64,000 nucleotides of DNA from Veillonella infantium (lineage in GTDB: Bacteria > Bacillota > Negativicutes > Veillonellales > Veillonellaceae). Below are positions 48,355 to 55,581 of the stretch, in pieces. A program made the position numbers and the translations under genes. Every line of letters starts with the position of its first letter. Within the stretch, counting starts at the first letter, position 1. The notes under the pieces were generated by a model. That model saw nothing but the letters and a program-made list of their open reading frames with translations. It had not been told where the DNA came from and searched no databases. The stretch lies in contig NZ_PPDD01000001.1 in assembly GCF_002959895.1 (NCBI RefSeq), forward strand, positions 186,001 through 250,000, given 5' to 3'.

Positions 48355-48891
48355 TTAGCCCTCTATAGCCTCAAGTACTTCGCCGATGTACATATAGTGC
48401 GGTTCCCAGCGATCTTTGCCAGCTTGAGTATACACAGCCGGATTCGCTGCATAATATTCCTTTACGCTATCTGCCAAATGAGCTTCATCAAATTGATGTT
48501 CATACAGTTTTTTACATACAAATGTTAAATCTGCTTCTTTGAAAGTCACACCGTTCCCTGCCGCCACTGGTGTTAGCCCAGAGTTAGCCACCTTATCTTC
48601 GTTGCGACCAGAATGAGAACCTAAATAACCAAGGGCCTTGCGATGGCTTTCAGGGAAGAAACTAACAGTAAAGGTATCGTATTTTGCCATGAATTCTTGG
48701 GTATAACGAGCTGGGTGGATATACACTGTCACCGTAGAAATATCGCCACCATTAGGGCCCCATACGTTGCCCATGCTACCCCAACTAACGGTACACGTAT
48801 TAAAATCCTCAAGTGTACCTGCTGTAACCAGCGCCCAACGATCCTCGAACATAGTAAATGCCTTATAATCCTTCGTTTCAAATGGTTTCAT
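48355..48891 (-). CDS. Flavin-reductase-like domain protein
   Basis: 178 residues. FMN-binding split-barrel fold of the flavin reductase family (WALVTAGTLEDFNTCTVSWG at residues 18-37, HPARYTQEFM, FTVSFF). Probably NAD(P)H:flavin reductase or a flavin-binding protein. The start at 48891 has CGGAGG upstream. It lies 21 nt downstream of the secreted protein gene 48913 on the same strand, so the two may be co-transcribed. Confidence 0.88.
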   Translation of the reverse strand: MKPFETKDYKAFTMFEDRWALVTAGTLEDFNTCTVSWGSMGNVWGPNGGDISTVTVYIHPARYTQEFMAKYDTFTVSFFPESHRKALGYLGSHSGRNEDKVANSGLTPVAAGNGVTFKEADLTFVCKKLYEHQFDEAHLADSVKEYYAANPAVYTQAGKDRWEPHYMYIGEVLEAIEG

Positions 48892-48912
48892 AAGAACCTC
48901 CGCACATAGAAT

Positions 48913-49494
48913 TTACTTAACAATAACCTCATCAAAATGTTCTTTATATACTTCATAATACACCGCATCAGCGATATCGTAAAACTCTTTATTTAGAGAA
49001 TCTTTCACAACAGGTCTGCGCAGGAAGGCCCCTCGATGGATAGGCCAAGGCGTTCCATCAAAGCCAAAGCGGCTGATTTCCTCTTCATCGCGCATAATCC
49101 CTGGATTAGACCACATATCGTTATTCATATTCGCATCAGTATTAATCGCCATTGTCCCTTGCTGTTGCGCCCGATAGGCCTTGCTAGCTGCTGAATTGCT
49201 ACTATCATAGGTGAAAGTCATGTCCTTAACGGTAATCACTTTCTCATCATTCCATTGATACGCTTTATATACAGTCGCCTTAATCGTATAAATAGGCGGC
49301 TCAAAACCGATTACTTTCACCGTATTCACATCAATATAGGACGCGCCACGCTCGTCTACATTAGGAATATCTGACACAAACTGAGACACCTGCTTGAACT
49401 GCGGCTGAGACGTGAGCTCCTCAATCGTGATTGCTTGGGCTGGGATGGTGAAAGCCAGCATAAGCTCTAGCGTTATTAAAAATCGATGTAACAT
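48913..49494 (-). CDS. Secreted protein of the roughly 190-residue paralogous family
   Basis: 193 residues. The signal peptide ends at AQA; the mature protein starts ITIEELTSQPQFKQV. The paralogue at 54974 has ITYQELKTSPQFKLV at the same place and shares YIxxNTxxxxxxxPPxYxxxxT and the ending YDIADAxxxxVYxxHFDxxIV. A dyad element (49533-49580) lies just upstream of the RBS. Function unknown. Confidence 0.8.
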   Translation of the reverse strand: MLHRFLITLELMLAFTIPAQAITIEELTSQPQFKQVSQFVSDIPNVDERGASYIDVNTVKVIGFEPPIYTIKATVYKAYQWNDEKVITVKDMTFTYDSSNSAASKAYRAQQQGTMAINTDANMNNDMWSNPGIMRDEEEISRFGFDGTPWPIHRGAFLRRPVVKDSLNKEFYDIADAVYYEVYKEHFDEVIVK

Positions 49495-49532
49495 ATATCC
49501 TCTCATATTTCTAAACTTTTACAAAATAAAAA

Positions 49533-49580
49533 ACACAACCTTATAAGCATAAGTATACTATGCAAATAAGACTGTGCCTA
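49533..49580 (-). promoter_or_regulatory. Leader dyad element, copy a
   Basis: Arms GCACAGTCTTAT / ATAAGGTTGTGT around the invariant core ATAGTATACTTAT on the minus strand, 39 nt before the 48913 gene start, followed by TTTTTTA. Confidence 0.75.
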
Positions 49581-49657
49581 TTACCTATTATTTATAAGTG
49601 TATATTTTAGAATGTAAAGGGATTATCTCTATTAGTACTTATAATGTTTATCTTAAT

Positions 49658-49686
49658 TTGACGATATATATCTTTAACTCTATAAT
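49658..49686 (+). promoter_or_regulatory. Promoter of antisense RNA copy A
   Basis: -35 TTGACG, 17-bp spacer, -10 TATAAT. Both boxes and the spacing are identical in all five copies. Confidence 0.9.
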
Positions 49687-49692
49687 ATAAGT

Positions 49693-49826
49693 AGATAGTC
49701 AGACGAGTAGTTGCGTCAGGCTCATCTCGAAAATCAAAATACTTAGGAAATGGCCTTTCTGTTTACTTAGCTACCATGCGGTAACGGAGGGCTATTTGTC
49801 TTTTGTGAGACAAATAAGCGCTATTA
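49693..49826 (+). ncRNA. Antisense RNA copy A (type I antitoxin candidate)
   Basis: Starts near AGATAGTCAGACGAG. It has a small stem GACG...CGTC and then a long hairpin opening AAATGGCC and closing GGGCTATTT (49748-49798). The 3' arm overlaps the last codons of the toxin gene on the other strand. The 3' end is not visible and is estimated. Confidence 0.75.
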
Positions 49827-49893
49827 AGGCTCCAAAAGCAATGACAACAGCCAGTACTTGTAAGAGGAGCATGATTATTTCATAATCACTCAT
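49792..49893 (-). CDS. Type I toxin-like hydrophobic peptide, copy A
   Basis: 33 residues: a short polar start MSDYEIIM, one membrane helix (LLLQVLAVVIAFGALIALI) and a charged end CLTKDK. The pattern MSxYExxxLLLxxxxxxxA and the size match TxpA/Fst-like type I toxins and so-called holin-like toxins of Firmicutes. RBS GGGAGGG precedes the ATG but lies in a 9-bp hairpin (49904-49926). Its own promoter is TTGTAT-17-TATAAT (49955-49983, minus strand). The antisense RNA starting at 49693 converges on its 3' end, the TxpA/RatA arrangement. Absent from standard gene calls because of its size. Confidence 0.82.
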   Translation of the reverse strand: MSDYEIIMLLLQVLAVVIAFGALIALICLTKDK

Positions 49894-49903
49894 AGACTTA
49901 TCC

Positions 49904-49926
49904 CTCCCTTCAAAAACGAAGAGAGG
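49904..49926 (-). promoter_or_regulatory. Hairpin sequestering the toxin A ribosome binding site
   Basis: In the toxin mRNA CCTCTCTTC pairs with GAAGGGAGG over 9 bp (one G-U), burying the whole Shine-Dalgarno sequence. Confidence 0.8.
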
Positions 49927-49954
49927 CCCAACCTCGTCCAACTATCCTAAGTCT

Positions 49955-49983
49955 ATTATAGAACGAACTAATATACGATACAA
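49955..49983 (-). promoter_or_regulatory. Promoter of toxin A mRNA
   Basis: -35 TTGTAT, 17-bp spacer, -10 TATAAT on the minus strand. Transcript leader about 55 nt. Confidence 0.75.
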
Positions 49984-50030
49984 CAAGCATTGCATTATAT
50001 AGATATATGAATAAACTAATAAAAGCTGAG

Positions 50031-50061
50031 CAACTTAATCAACATAGTAGCTCAGCTTTTT
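50031..50061. terminator. Bidirectional terminator
   Basis: AAAAGCTGAGC / GCTCAGCTTTT stem between the toxin A promoter and the end of the 50087 gene. Confidence 0.8.
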
Positions 50062-50086
50062 AGTTAATTTAATGTTTGATAGAATA

Positions 50087-50488
50087 CTAATAATCTATCA
50101 ATGGAATGCTTAAAACAGTAGAGACAGCAATTAAGATATACACTACAAGACATAGCTTTAACAAAAGCAGTAAACTACCAAATAGAACTTTATAGATAGG
50201 TGCTTCTTGTTTCTTGGATCGTATCCAATCTTTAATTTCATAATATATTTTTGGTTTATTAAAAGCTGGCGGTAATCGCTTACACCATAAAACAAGCCAC
50301 AGAATACAACATATATTACTAAAGAGAAAGAATAGAAATAGACCGAAATGCTCCAATGAATATACTTTTAATACATAAATATTATAGAGTAGCTGAGTAA
50401 ACGTCTCTACAAAGTTAATCCATAGATAGACAAGATAAGCCTTAAGCAAAAGCACTAATATATTTTTGATGTACTTGAGTTTACTCAT
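50087..50488 (-). CDS. Small membrane protein, paralogous family
   Basis: 133 residues with four hydrophobic segments and the loop LVLWCKRLPPAFNKPKIYY, followed by a basic amphipathic segment (KDWIRSKKQEAPIYK). Paralogues at 52003, 52848 and 53919 share this loop almost residue for residue. The start at 50488 has AGGAGAG upstream. It lies 153 nt downstream of the 50641 secreted-protein gene on the same strand. Function unknown. Confidence 0.78.
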   Translation of the reverse strand: MSKLKYIKNILVLLLKAYLVYLWINFVETFTQLLYNIYVLKVYSLEHFGLFLFFLFSNICCILWLVLWCKRLPPAFNKPKIYYEIKDWIRSKKQEAPIYKVLFGSLLLLLKLCLVVYILIAVSTVLSIPLIDY

Positions 50489-50640
50489 TGCCTCTCTCCT
50501 ATCTAATACCATAAAAACTTTAACACTAAAGTTCTTATTGAGTTAATATTTCAATCCATTTTATATACCACGGATTAAAGATTGGATCCGCATCAAACTG
50601 CTTTTTAGGCATTTTCACTAATATGGAAATAATTTTCGTA

Positions 50641-51861
50641 TTACATTCTTTCTTGACTTTGAATGCGAATTACTTTATTTCTCAATGTTTCAATATTTGC
50701 AAAGTCAGAATATTCTACTGTATTACGCAATTGAATATGAGAATATGGTATAGCTCCATCAGTATAAACTAAACTCATAATATATACATTCTTGTCATCT
50801 CGTAAAAATCGATGCATTAAAGACTTTTTGCCTGGTTGATAGTTATCTACCAAAAAACTAGGAACACCATTATTCCAAACAGATGCTGATTGGATAGATA
50901 CATCACCTATAATTTGACTTTCTGGCTTTACTTCTGAAATTTCGTTAATAAAAGAATACATATATTTATCATCTACTTTTACAGGCTTCTTAGCCACAAT
51001 AAGTCGCATACCTAATCCACTATAGTCTCTCATTTCGGCAGAGTCCTTTAACGATTTCTGTCCTATTAGTGTAAGTCCTTTAGGAATACGATATATGAGA
51101 TTATCCCAGTTGACACTTTCACTATAATGATCCATATCATCTAAAGAGCGAATCGATGGAATCACATAATTACTCATAACGCGCTCTAGCTTATCGGTAA
51201 CCGGCTGATTTTTGTAGCTAAGCCCTATCATATACTCTTTATTTGGTTGACTATCTAAGCCAACTACGGCAACCATAGCAGGCGTATTTTCACCAAAAGA
51301 CTCTGTTTCAATAGCCCATTTGCCATGTGAAATACCAGGATATATGAATTCCCCTTTTCGCTCTGATTTTAGTTTACGTAAAGCATCATCATAATTCGGC
51401 TTCGTGCCGATTGCAAAAAACATGGAATTCTCTCTTACAATAGATAACCGTTCACCATCACTGCGTTTTGGATAATATTTACTTGCTAATAGTAGTCCAG
51501 GAACAGATGCTCGGATGTTAGTACGATCATCATGCAACAACACAACAGCAGATTCATTAACAAGTAAATCCATCATCTTTTCAGAATCGCTTGCTATCTG
51601 ATTAACTTCATCTCGTGTTAGACCCCAGTCAGTTGCATACATTTCCATACGCTTTTCAGATTTAGAATGTAACTCTATAACATCACTAGCCCTTACATTG
51701 CTCAAACTACCGGTCCGATAATTCTCATACGCATTGGCCGGAATACTCGCATCAGCCCCTGGCATAGGCGGCTGTCCAGCTGGGACTTCGATCTGCACAG
51801 CGCTTACATTCAAGGTGAAAGCAGCCGCTAATGCCATCACGACTATACTTTTACGTAACAT
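50641..51861 (-). CDS. Secreted protein of the roughly 410-residue paralogous family
   Basis: 406 residues. After the signal peptide (AAAFTLNVSA) the mature protein begins VQIEVPAGQPPMPGADASIP, identical in the 55582 paralogue and nearly so at 59141. Conserved later blocks are SAVVLLHDDRTNIRASVPG, IPSIRSLDDMDHYSE, YRIPKG and a C-terminal ASVWNNGVPSFLVDNYQPGKKS. No enzyme motif or membrane anchor was found, so it is probably periplasmic or surface-associated. A dyad element precedes the RBS. Function unknown. Confidence 0.82.
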   Translation of the reverse strand: MLRKSIVVMALAAAFTLNVSAVQIEVPAGQPPMPGADASIPANAYENYRTGSLSNVRASDVIELHSKSEKRMEMYATDWGLTRDEVNQIASDSEKMMDLLVNESAVVLLHDDRTNIRASVPGLLLASKYYPKRSDGERLSIVRENSMFFAIGTKPNYDDALRKLKSERKGEFIYPGISHGKWAIETESFGENTPAMVAVVGLDSQPNKEYMIGLSYKNQPVTDKLERVMSNYVIPSIRSLDDMDHYSESVNWDNLIYRIPKGLTLIGQKSLKDSAEMRDYSGLGMRLIVAKKPVKVDDKYMYSFINEISEVKPESQIIGDVSIQSASVWNNGVPSFLVDNYQPGKKSLMHRFLRDDKNVYIMSLVYTDGAIPYSHIQLRNTVEYSDFANIETLRNKVIRIQSQERM

Positions 51862-51892
51862 AAAAACCTCTCTAAATTTACAACATAAAATA

Positions 51893-51940
51893 AGCACAAC
51901 CTTATTAGCATAAGTATACTATGCAAATAAGACTGTGCCT
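51893..51940 (-). promoter_or_regulatory. Leader dyad element, copy b
   Basis: Arms GCACAGTCTTAT / ATAAGGTTGTGC around ATAGTATACTTAT, 32 nt before the 50641 gene start, followed by TTATTTTATG. Confidence 0.8.
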
Positions 51941-52002
51941 ATTATTTATAAATTTATATTTAAGTGTTTATTCTATTCATCTAAATCAGATATGTAAGAT
52001 AT

Positions 52003-52455
52003 TTAAATAAATAGAGTTCGGAAATAAAATATGTAATGAAATATAGCATATATAAAGTAAGGAGTTAATGCAAGCAACGTTCCAATGGCAATAATAATAT
52101 ATACCAAAAGACACAATGCTAGTAAAACCAGCAGACTATTAATGATGACTTTATAAATCAGGCTCTGCTCTTTCTTAGATCGTATCCACCCTTTAGCCCT
52201 ATAATATATTTTGGGTTTATTAAAGGCTAGTGGTAACCGTTTACACCATAGAACAAGCCAAGGAATAAGAAGGATATTACCAAATAGAAAAATCATATTT
52301 AAATCATAACTTCCTAAAGGGTATAAGTACGGCGTTAAATTATGGTTCTGTAAGCTATGAATAACCCCCTCTATGGAGCCGATCCATATAGAAACGAGCA
52401 AATACTTAACGTAAAGTACTAGTATAATTTTAAAAATGTATTTAAATGTACTCAT
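52003..52455 (-). CDS. Small membrane protein, paralogous family
   Basis: 150 residues. Four helices and the loop LVLWCKRLPLAFNKPKIYYR, closely matching 50087 and 52848. The start at 52455 has AGAGAA upstream, with a degenerate dyad (52501-52534) in the leader. It directly precedes the 50641 gene and, together with 50087, may form a unit of membrane and secreted partners, but the dyad and spacing suggest separate transcripts. Confidence 0.78.
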   Translation of the reverse strand: MSTFKYIFKIILVLYVKYLLVSIWIGSIEGVIHSLQNHNLTPYLYPLGSYDLNMIFLFGNILLIPWLVLWCKRLPLAFNKPKIYYRAKGWIRSKKEQSLIYKVIINSLLVLLALCLLVYIIIAIGTLLALTPYFIYAIFHYIFYFRTLFI

Positions 52456-52500
52456 TCGCTATTCTCTATCTAATCATATACATAGTAAAAGTAACTTAAT

Positions 52501-52534
52501 AGCACAAGTATACTATGTAACCGAGACCGTGCCT
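52501..52534 (-). promoter_or_regulatory. Leader dyad element, copy c (one arm decayed)
   Basis: The core ATAGTATACTTGTGC and left arm GGCACGGTCTCGG are preserved, but the right arm no longer pairs well. Confidence 0.6.
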
Positions 52535-52605
52535 ATTATTTATCATTTATATTTTAGATTATATAGGAGTTATCTCTAATTAGTATGTATAAGGTTTATC
52601 TCTGT

Positions 52606-52634
52606 TTGACGATATAATATAACTTTACTATAAT
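52606..52634 (+). promoter_or_regulatory. Promoter of antisense RNA copy B
   Basis: TTGACG, 17-bp spacer, TATAAT. Confidence 0.9.
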
Positions 52635-52740
52635 ATAAGAAGATAGTCAGACGAGTCGTAACGTCAGGCTCATCTCTAGTTACAAAAAAGCATGAAGAAA
52701 TGGCCTTTTCGTTTTATCTAATTTCCGAAGAAACGAAGGG

Positions 52741-52794
52741 CTATTTTGCTATTTCTAGACAAATAAGTGCCACAAGTGCTCCAAAGGATATCAT
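52741..52794 (-). pseudogene. Truncated toxin remnant, copy B
   Basis: Only the C-terminal part of the toxin survives: MISFGALVALICLEIAK from an internal ATG, corresponding to the second half of toxin A. The RBS hairpin, N-terminus and promoter are gone. Confidence 0.75.
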
Positions 52795-52806
52795 GACTGA
52801 TAAAAT

Positions 52807-52840
52807 CCGAGTTGCTCAGAACGATGAGTAGCTCGGCTTT
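52807..52840. terminator. Terminator ending RNA copy B and the 52848 gene
   Basis: CCGAGTTGCTC / GAGTAGCTCGG stem with G-U pairs, CTTT tail on the plus strand. Confidence 0.65.
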
Positions 52841-52847
52841 CAGATTC

Positions 52848-53285
52848 TTAAATAACTAGAGAAGCAATAAGATATAGTATGCCAAATAAAAATGGAGTGC
52901 TTACAGCAATACAGTAACCAAGTAAAATAGCAAGATAAACCACTAAATATACTTTTACCAGAATGCCTAAGCAGAGAAAAATAACCTTATAAGTAAATGC
53001 CTCTTCTTTCTTGGCACAGATCCACTCTTTAGCCCTATAGTATAATTGGGGTTTATTAAAGGCTGGTGGTAATCGTTTACACCATAATACAAGCCAGGGA
53101 ATACAGCATATATTACCCAATAAGAGAATTATATATAATTTTAAGTCCCCCAGTGAATAGGGCTCTAATGCAGGATTATATGACATTGTAGAAAAAAGAC
53201 CTACGGAAATCCCCCACATAATAACAAGCAAAAGCTTGAAATAAAGCACTAGTATAGTTTTAATGACGTATATAACTTTACCCAC
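52848..53285 (-). CDS. Small membrane protein, paralogous family
   Basis: 145 residues from a GTG at 53285 (MGKVIYVIKTILVLYFK), which aligns with the start of the 52003 and 50087 proteins. A GTG at 53321 would add 12 codons and reach into the dyad element. Neither start has a good RBS, unlike the paralogues, so translation may be weak. Four helices and the LVLWCKRLPPAFNKPQLYYR loop are intact. Confidence 0.68.
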   Translation of the reverse strand: MGKVIYVIKTILVLYFKLLLVIMWGISVGLFSTMSYNPALEPYSLGDLKLYIILLLGNICCIPWLVLWCKRLPPAFNKPQLYYRAKEWICAKKEEAFTYKVIFLCLGILVKVYLVVYLAILLGYCIAVSTPFLFGILYLIASLVI

Positions 53286-53317
53286 TGAATCTAACCAATT
53301 TTTAAGCAATCTAAAAA

Positions 53318-53364
53318 ACACAACCGTATTAGCATAAGTATACTATTCAAACAAGGTCATGCCT
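53318..53364 (-). promoter_or_regulatory. Leader dyad element, copy d
   Basis: Arms GCATGACCTTG / ACGGTTGTG around ATAGTATACTTAT, followed by TTTTTTAG just before the 52848 gene start. Confidence 0.75.
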
Positions 53365-53449
53365 ATTATTAATAATTTTATACTTTAGTATATAGGCTTT
53401 ATTTCCAATTAATATTTTCAAGATTGATATTTATAAGATTTATCTCCAT

Positions 53450-53478
53450 TTGACGATATATATCTTTGTCCCTATAAT
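53450..53478 (+). promoter_or_regulatory. Promoter of antisense RNA copy C
   Basis: TTGACG, 17-bp spacer, TATAAT. Confidence 0.9.
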
Positions 53479-53484
53479 ATAGAT

Positions 53485-53618
53485 AGATAGTCAGACGAGT
53501 CGTGACGTCAGGCTCATCTCTAAATCAGAAAAAATTAGGAAATGGCCTTTCTGTTTACTTAGCTACCATGCGGTAACGGAGGGCTATTTGCTTTTTGTAA
53601 GACAAATAAGCGCTATTA
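53485..53618 (+). ncRNA. Antisense RNA copy C (type I antitoxin candidate)
   Basis: Nearly identical to copy A across RNA, toxin and toxin promoter (53485-53815), indicating recent duplication or gene conversion. The 3' end is estimated. Confidence 0.75.
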
Positions 53619-53685
53619 AGGCTCCAAAAGCAATGACAACAGCCAGTACTTGTAAGAGGAGCATGATTATTTCATAATCACTCAT
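53584..53685 (-). CDS. Type I toxin-like hydrophobic peptide, copy C
   Basis: 33 residues, identical to copy A except Asp32 to Ser near the end (CLTKSK). One transmembrane helix. The RBS is buried in the same 9-bp hairpin (53696-53718), and the promoter TTGTAT-17-TATAAT (53747-53775) is conserved. The antisense RNA from 53485 converges on its 3' end. Confidence 0.82.
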   Translation of the reverse strand: MSDYEIIMLLLQVLAVVIAFGALIALICLTKSK

Positions 53686-53695
53686 AGACTTATCC

Positions 53696-53718
53696 CTCCC
53701 TTCAAAAACGAAGAGAGG
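53696..53718 (-). promoter_or_regulatory. Hairpin sequestering the toxin C ribosome binding site
   Basis: Identical to the one in copy A: CCTCTCTTC pairs with GAAGGGAGG. Confidence 0.8.
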
Positions 53719-53746
53719 CCCAACCTCGTCCAACTATCCTAAGTCT

Positions 53747-53775
53747 ATTATAGAACGAACTAATATGCGATACAA
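53747..53775 (-). promoter_or_regulatory. Promoter of toxin C mRNA
   Basis: -35 TTGTAT, 17-bp spacer, -10 TATAAT on the minus strand. Confidence 0.75.
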
Positions 53776-53816
53776 TAAGCATTGTATTATATAAATATAC
53801 GAATAAACTAATAAAC

Positions 53817-53852
53817 GCCAAGCTATTTTTTAAATATGAATAGTTTGGCTTT
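53817..53852. terminator. Bidirectional terminator
   Basis: GCCAAGCTATT / AATAGTTTGGC stem, CTTTTG tail, between the toxin C promoter and the end of the 53919 gene. Confidence 0.7.
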
Positions 53853-53918
53853 TGTATTGTATAAATTAGTTAAGAGCGTATCAGAAATAAAATATATGTT
53901 TTCAAAAGCTTTCAAGAG

Positions 53919-54374
53919 CTAATGAAATATCAATCTAAGAATAATAAGCAGAGGCAGAACTAATATAACACCAGCCAAAATAAAACCAGCTAAAACAGCC
54001 ATAGTGCCATACGTTATTAGACATAACTTTATTAAAAAATCTATACAACTATATATACACATACCCACGGTAGATTGTTCTTTTAAAGAAATGAACCATG
54101 CTTTCACTCTATAATACATTTTCGGTTTATCAAACACAGGATATAGTTTCTCATACCATAAAATTACCCATGGTAAAACCCAAATATTCCCAAAGCAAAA
54201 AATCAATACCGGCACATAATCTCTTAATGGATATGCTTCTAATACATATCGATCGTACAGTAATGTATAAATCCCCCAAATAGAGGCGCCCCAAATAAGT
54301 AAAAGTACAAACTTTAACAGAAACCCAAAAATAAGTTTAATCATTAATCTAAGTCTATCCTCGATTCTGACCAT
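53919..54374 (-). CDS. Small membrane protein, diverged member of the family
   Basis: 151 residues with the same four-helix layout and the loop WVILWYEKLYPVFDKPKMYYR, clearly related to but more diverged than the other three. The start at 54374 has no strong RBS. It is the last gene of a probable four-gene operon (55582, 54974, 54396, 53919) with gaps of 5 to 35 nt. Confidence 0.75.
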   Translation of the reverse strand: MVRIEDRLRLMIKLIFGFLLKFVLLLIWGASIWGIYTLLYDRYVLEAYPLRDYVPVLIFCFGNIWVLPWVILWYEKLYPVFDKPKMYYRVKAWFISLKEQSTVGMCIYSCIDFLIKLCLITYGTMAVLAGFILAGVILVLPLLIILRLIFH

Positions 54375-54395
54375 TCTAATACTATCAATAATTTA

Positions 54396-54968
54396 TTATG
54401 TCTCATCGTCATAAGCTATACCATATGCTTTTTGATAGAGCAAATTAGGCAATTTATATTTTTCATCACCAAAATCAGCAGGTAGAATTATAGCATTTAG
54501 ATTTTCTTTATATACACGTTGTTGGCGCATTTGTCCATCATTGTAAAAGGTGCCACTATCATTAACGGTTCCAGTGATACCTGAGTTCCCTTGTTTTGCA
54601 CGCCAAATAGAGATATATGGAGTCTTATCACCTTGTTTGAAACTTTTATCATGAGCATTAATCAAATGGCGCAAAGAACGATCCATTTGGTAATCGTATT
54701 GTACTGAAAGTCCTTGAATCATATTCGCAGCAGGCATGGAAACATAAATGTTGGCTTCGATACGACGATGGCCATTTGGCGCCGTTACAGACTTAACAGA
54801 TGAAAGATCCAAGTATTTTCCATCTCCTCTTCCAGAGTCAGCACTCGAATCGATGTGTTCAAATCGCTCTGAGTTTAATAAGTCAGCCTGTGATACAGCT
54901 TGTCCTTGCATCGGTACTATGAGGCACATTAATAACCATAGTGAAAGTAAATATATGCGTTTCATCAT
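54396..54968 (-). CDS. Secreted protein, distant member of the roughly 190-residue family
   Basis: 190 residues. The signal peptide ends near MQGQA, the mature part starts VSQADLLNSERFEHIDSS, and it shares with 54974 and 48913 the pattern of an early xxLxxSxxF segment, a YLDLSSVKSV strand and a C-terminal YxKAYGIAY. It starts 5 nt after the 54974 stop; the RBS GAGGTGG overlaps that junction. Function unknown. Confidence 0.72.
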   Translation of the reverse strand: MMKRIYLLSLWLLMCLIVPMQGQAVSQADLLNSERFEHIDSSADSGRGDGKYLDLSSVKSVTAPNGHRRIEANIYVSMPAANMIQGLSVQYDYQMDRSLRHLINAHDKSFKQGDKTPYISIWRAKQGNSGITGTVNDSGTFYNDGQMRQQRVYKENLNAIILPADFGDEKYKLPNLLYQKAYGIAYDDET

Positions 54969-54973
54969 CCACC

Positions 54974-55546
54974 TCACTGTACCACAATATCATCAAAATG
55001 ATTCTGATACACGGACATAAACATAGCATCCGCTATATCATACATAATAGTATTATTGCGATTAAGTGGGAACTTACGCGTATCGTTTACATAATGCATT
55101 GGCTTTGTCGCCCCATCAAAGGTATACTTCGCTACATCTACCTCCGTCATAGCCAAACCAGACTTACTTTCACTAGCCTCAATCAAAGCCATCATAGATG
55201 GACTCGGATTCATTATACGAGACGAATGAATAAGGGTCGCTAACGAATAGTTTGTATCATAATCCACGGTGAGCTGTCTCTCATCGATGGTAGATTGATA
55301 AGATGTATCCATCACTACATAGTAGGTCCCACGCAAGGAATACTGTGGCGGTGCATAGCGAAGGGCTTCAATAGAATAGGTGTTCAAATAGATATACAAC
55401 CCACCACTCTCCATAGGACCATTCATCGATCGAGTATGAACTAACTTAAACTGTGGTGATGTCTTCAACTCCTGATAGGTGATTGCCTCTGTGGGCATGG
55501 TGAAAGCCAGCAACACAAGGGCTAGCATCAAAATACGTTGAACCAT
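54974..55546 (-). CDS. Secreted protein of the roughly 190-residue paralogous family
   Basis: 190 residues. Signal peptide to TEA, mature start ITYQELKTSPQFKLV, ending YDIADAMFMSVYQNHFDDIVVQ, closely parallel to 48913. The start at 55546 has GAGAGG upstream. Second gene of the four-gene operon headed by 55582. The pairing of a 410-residue and a 190-residue secreted protein suggests partners, but this is inference. Confidence 0.8.
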   Translation of the reverse strand: MVQRILMLALVLLAFTMPTEAITYQELKTSPQFKLVHTRSMNGPMESGGLYIYLNTYSIEALRYAPPQYSLRGTYYVVMDTSYQSTIDERQLTVDYDTNYSLATLIHSSRIMNPSPSMMALIEASESKSGLAMTEVDVAKYTFDGATKPMHYVNDTRKFPLNRNNTIMYDIADAMFMSVYQNHFDDIVVQ

Positions 55547-55581
55547 AAAAACCTCTCTCAAACTAAATAGTCAAATACAGC

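Larger units (their letters stand above)
52641..52840 (+). ncRNA. Antisense-RNA family, copy B (toxin partner truncated)
   Basis: Same 5' part (AGATAGTCAGACGAG...CGTCAGGCTCATCTC) and long hairpin as copy A, with changed but still pairing arm tips CGTTT / AAACG. It runs to the terminator at 52807-52840. Confidence 0.75.
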
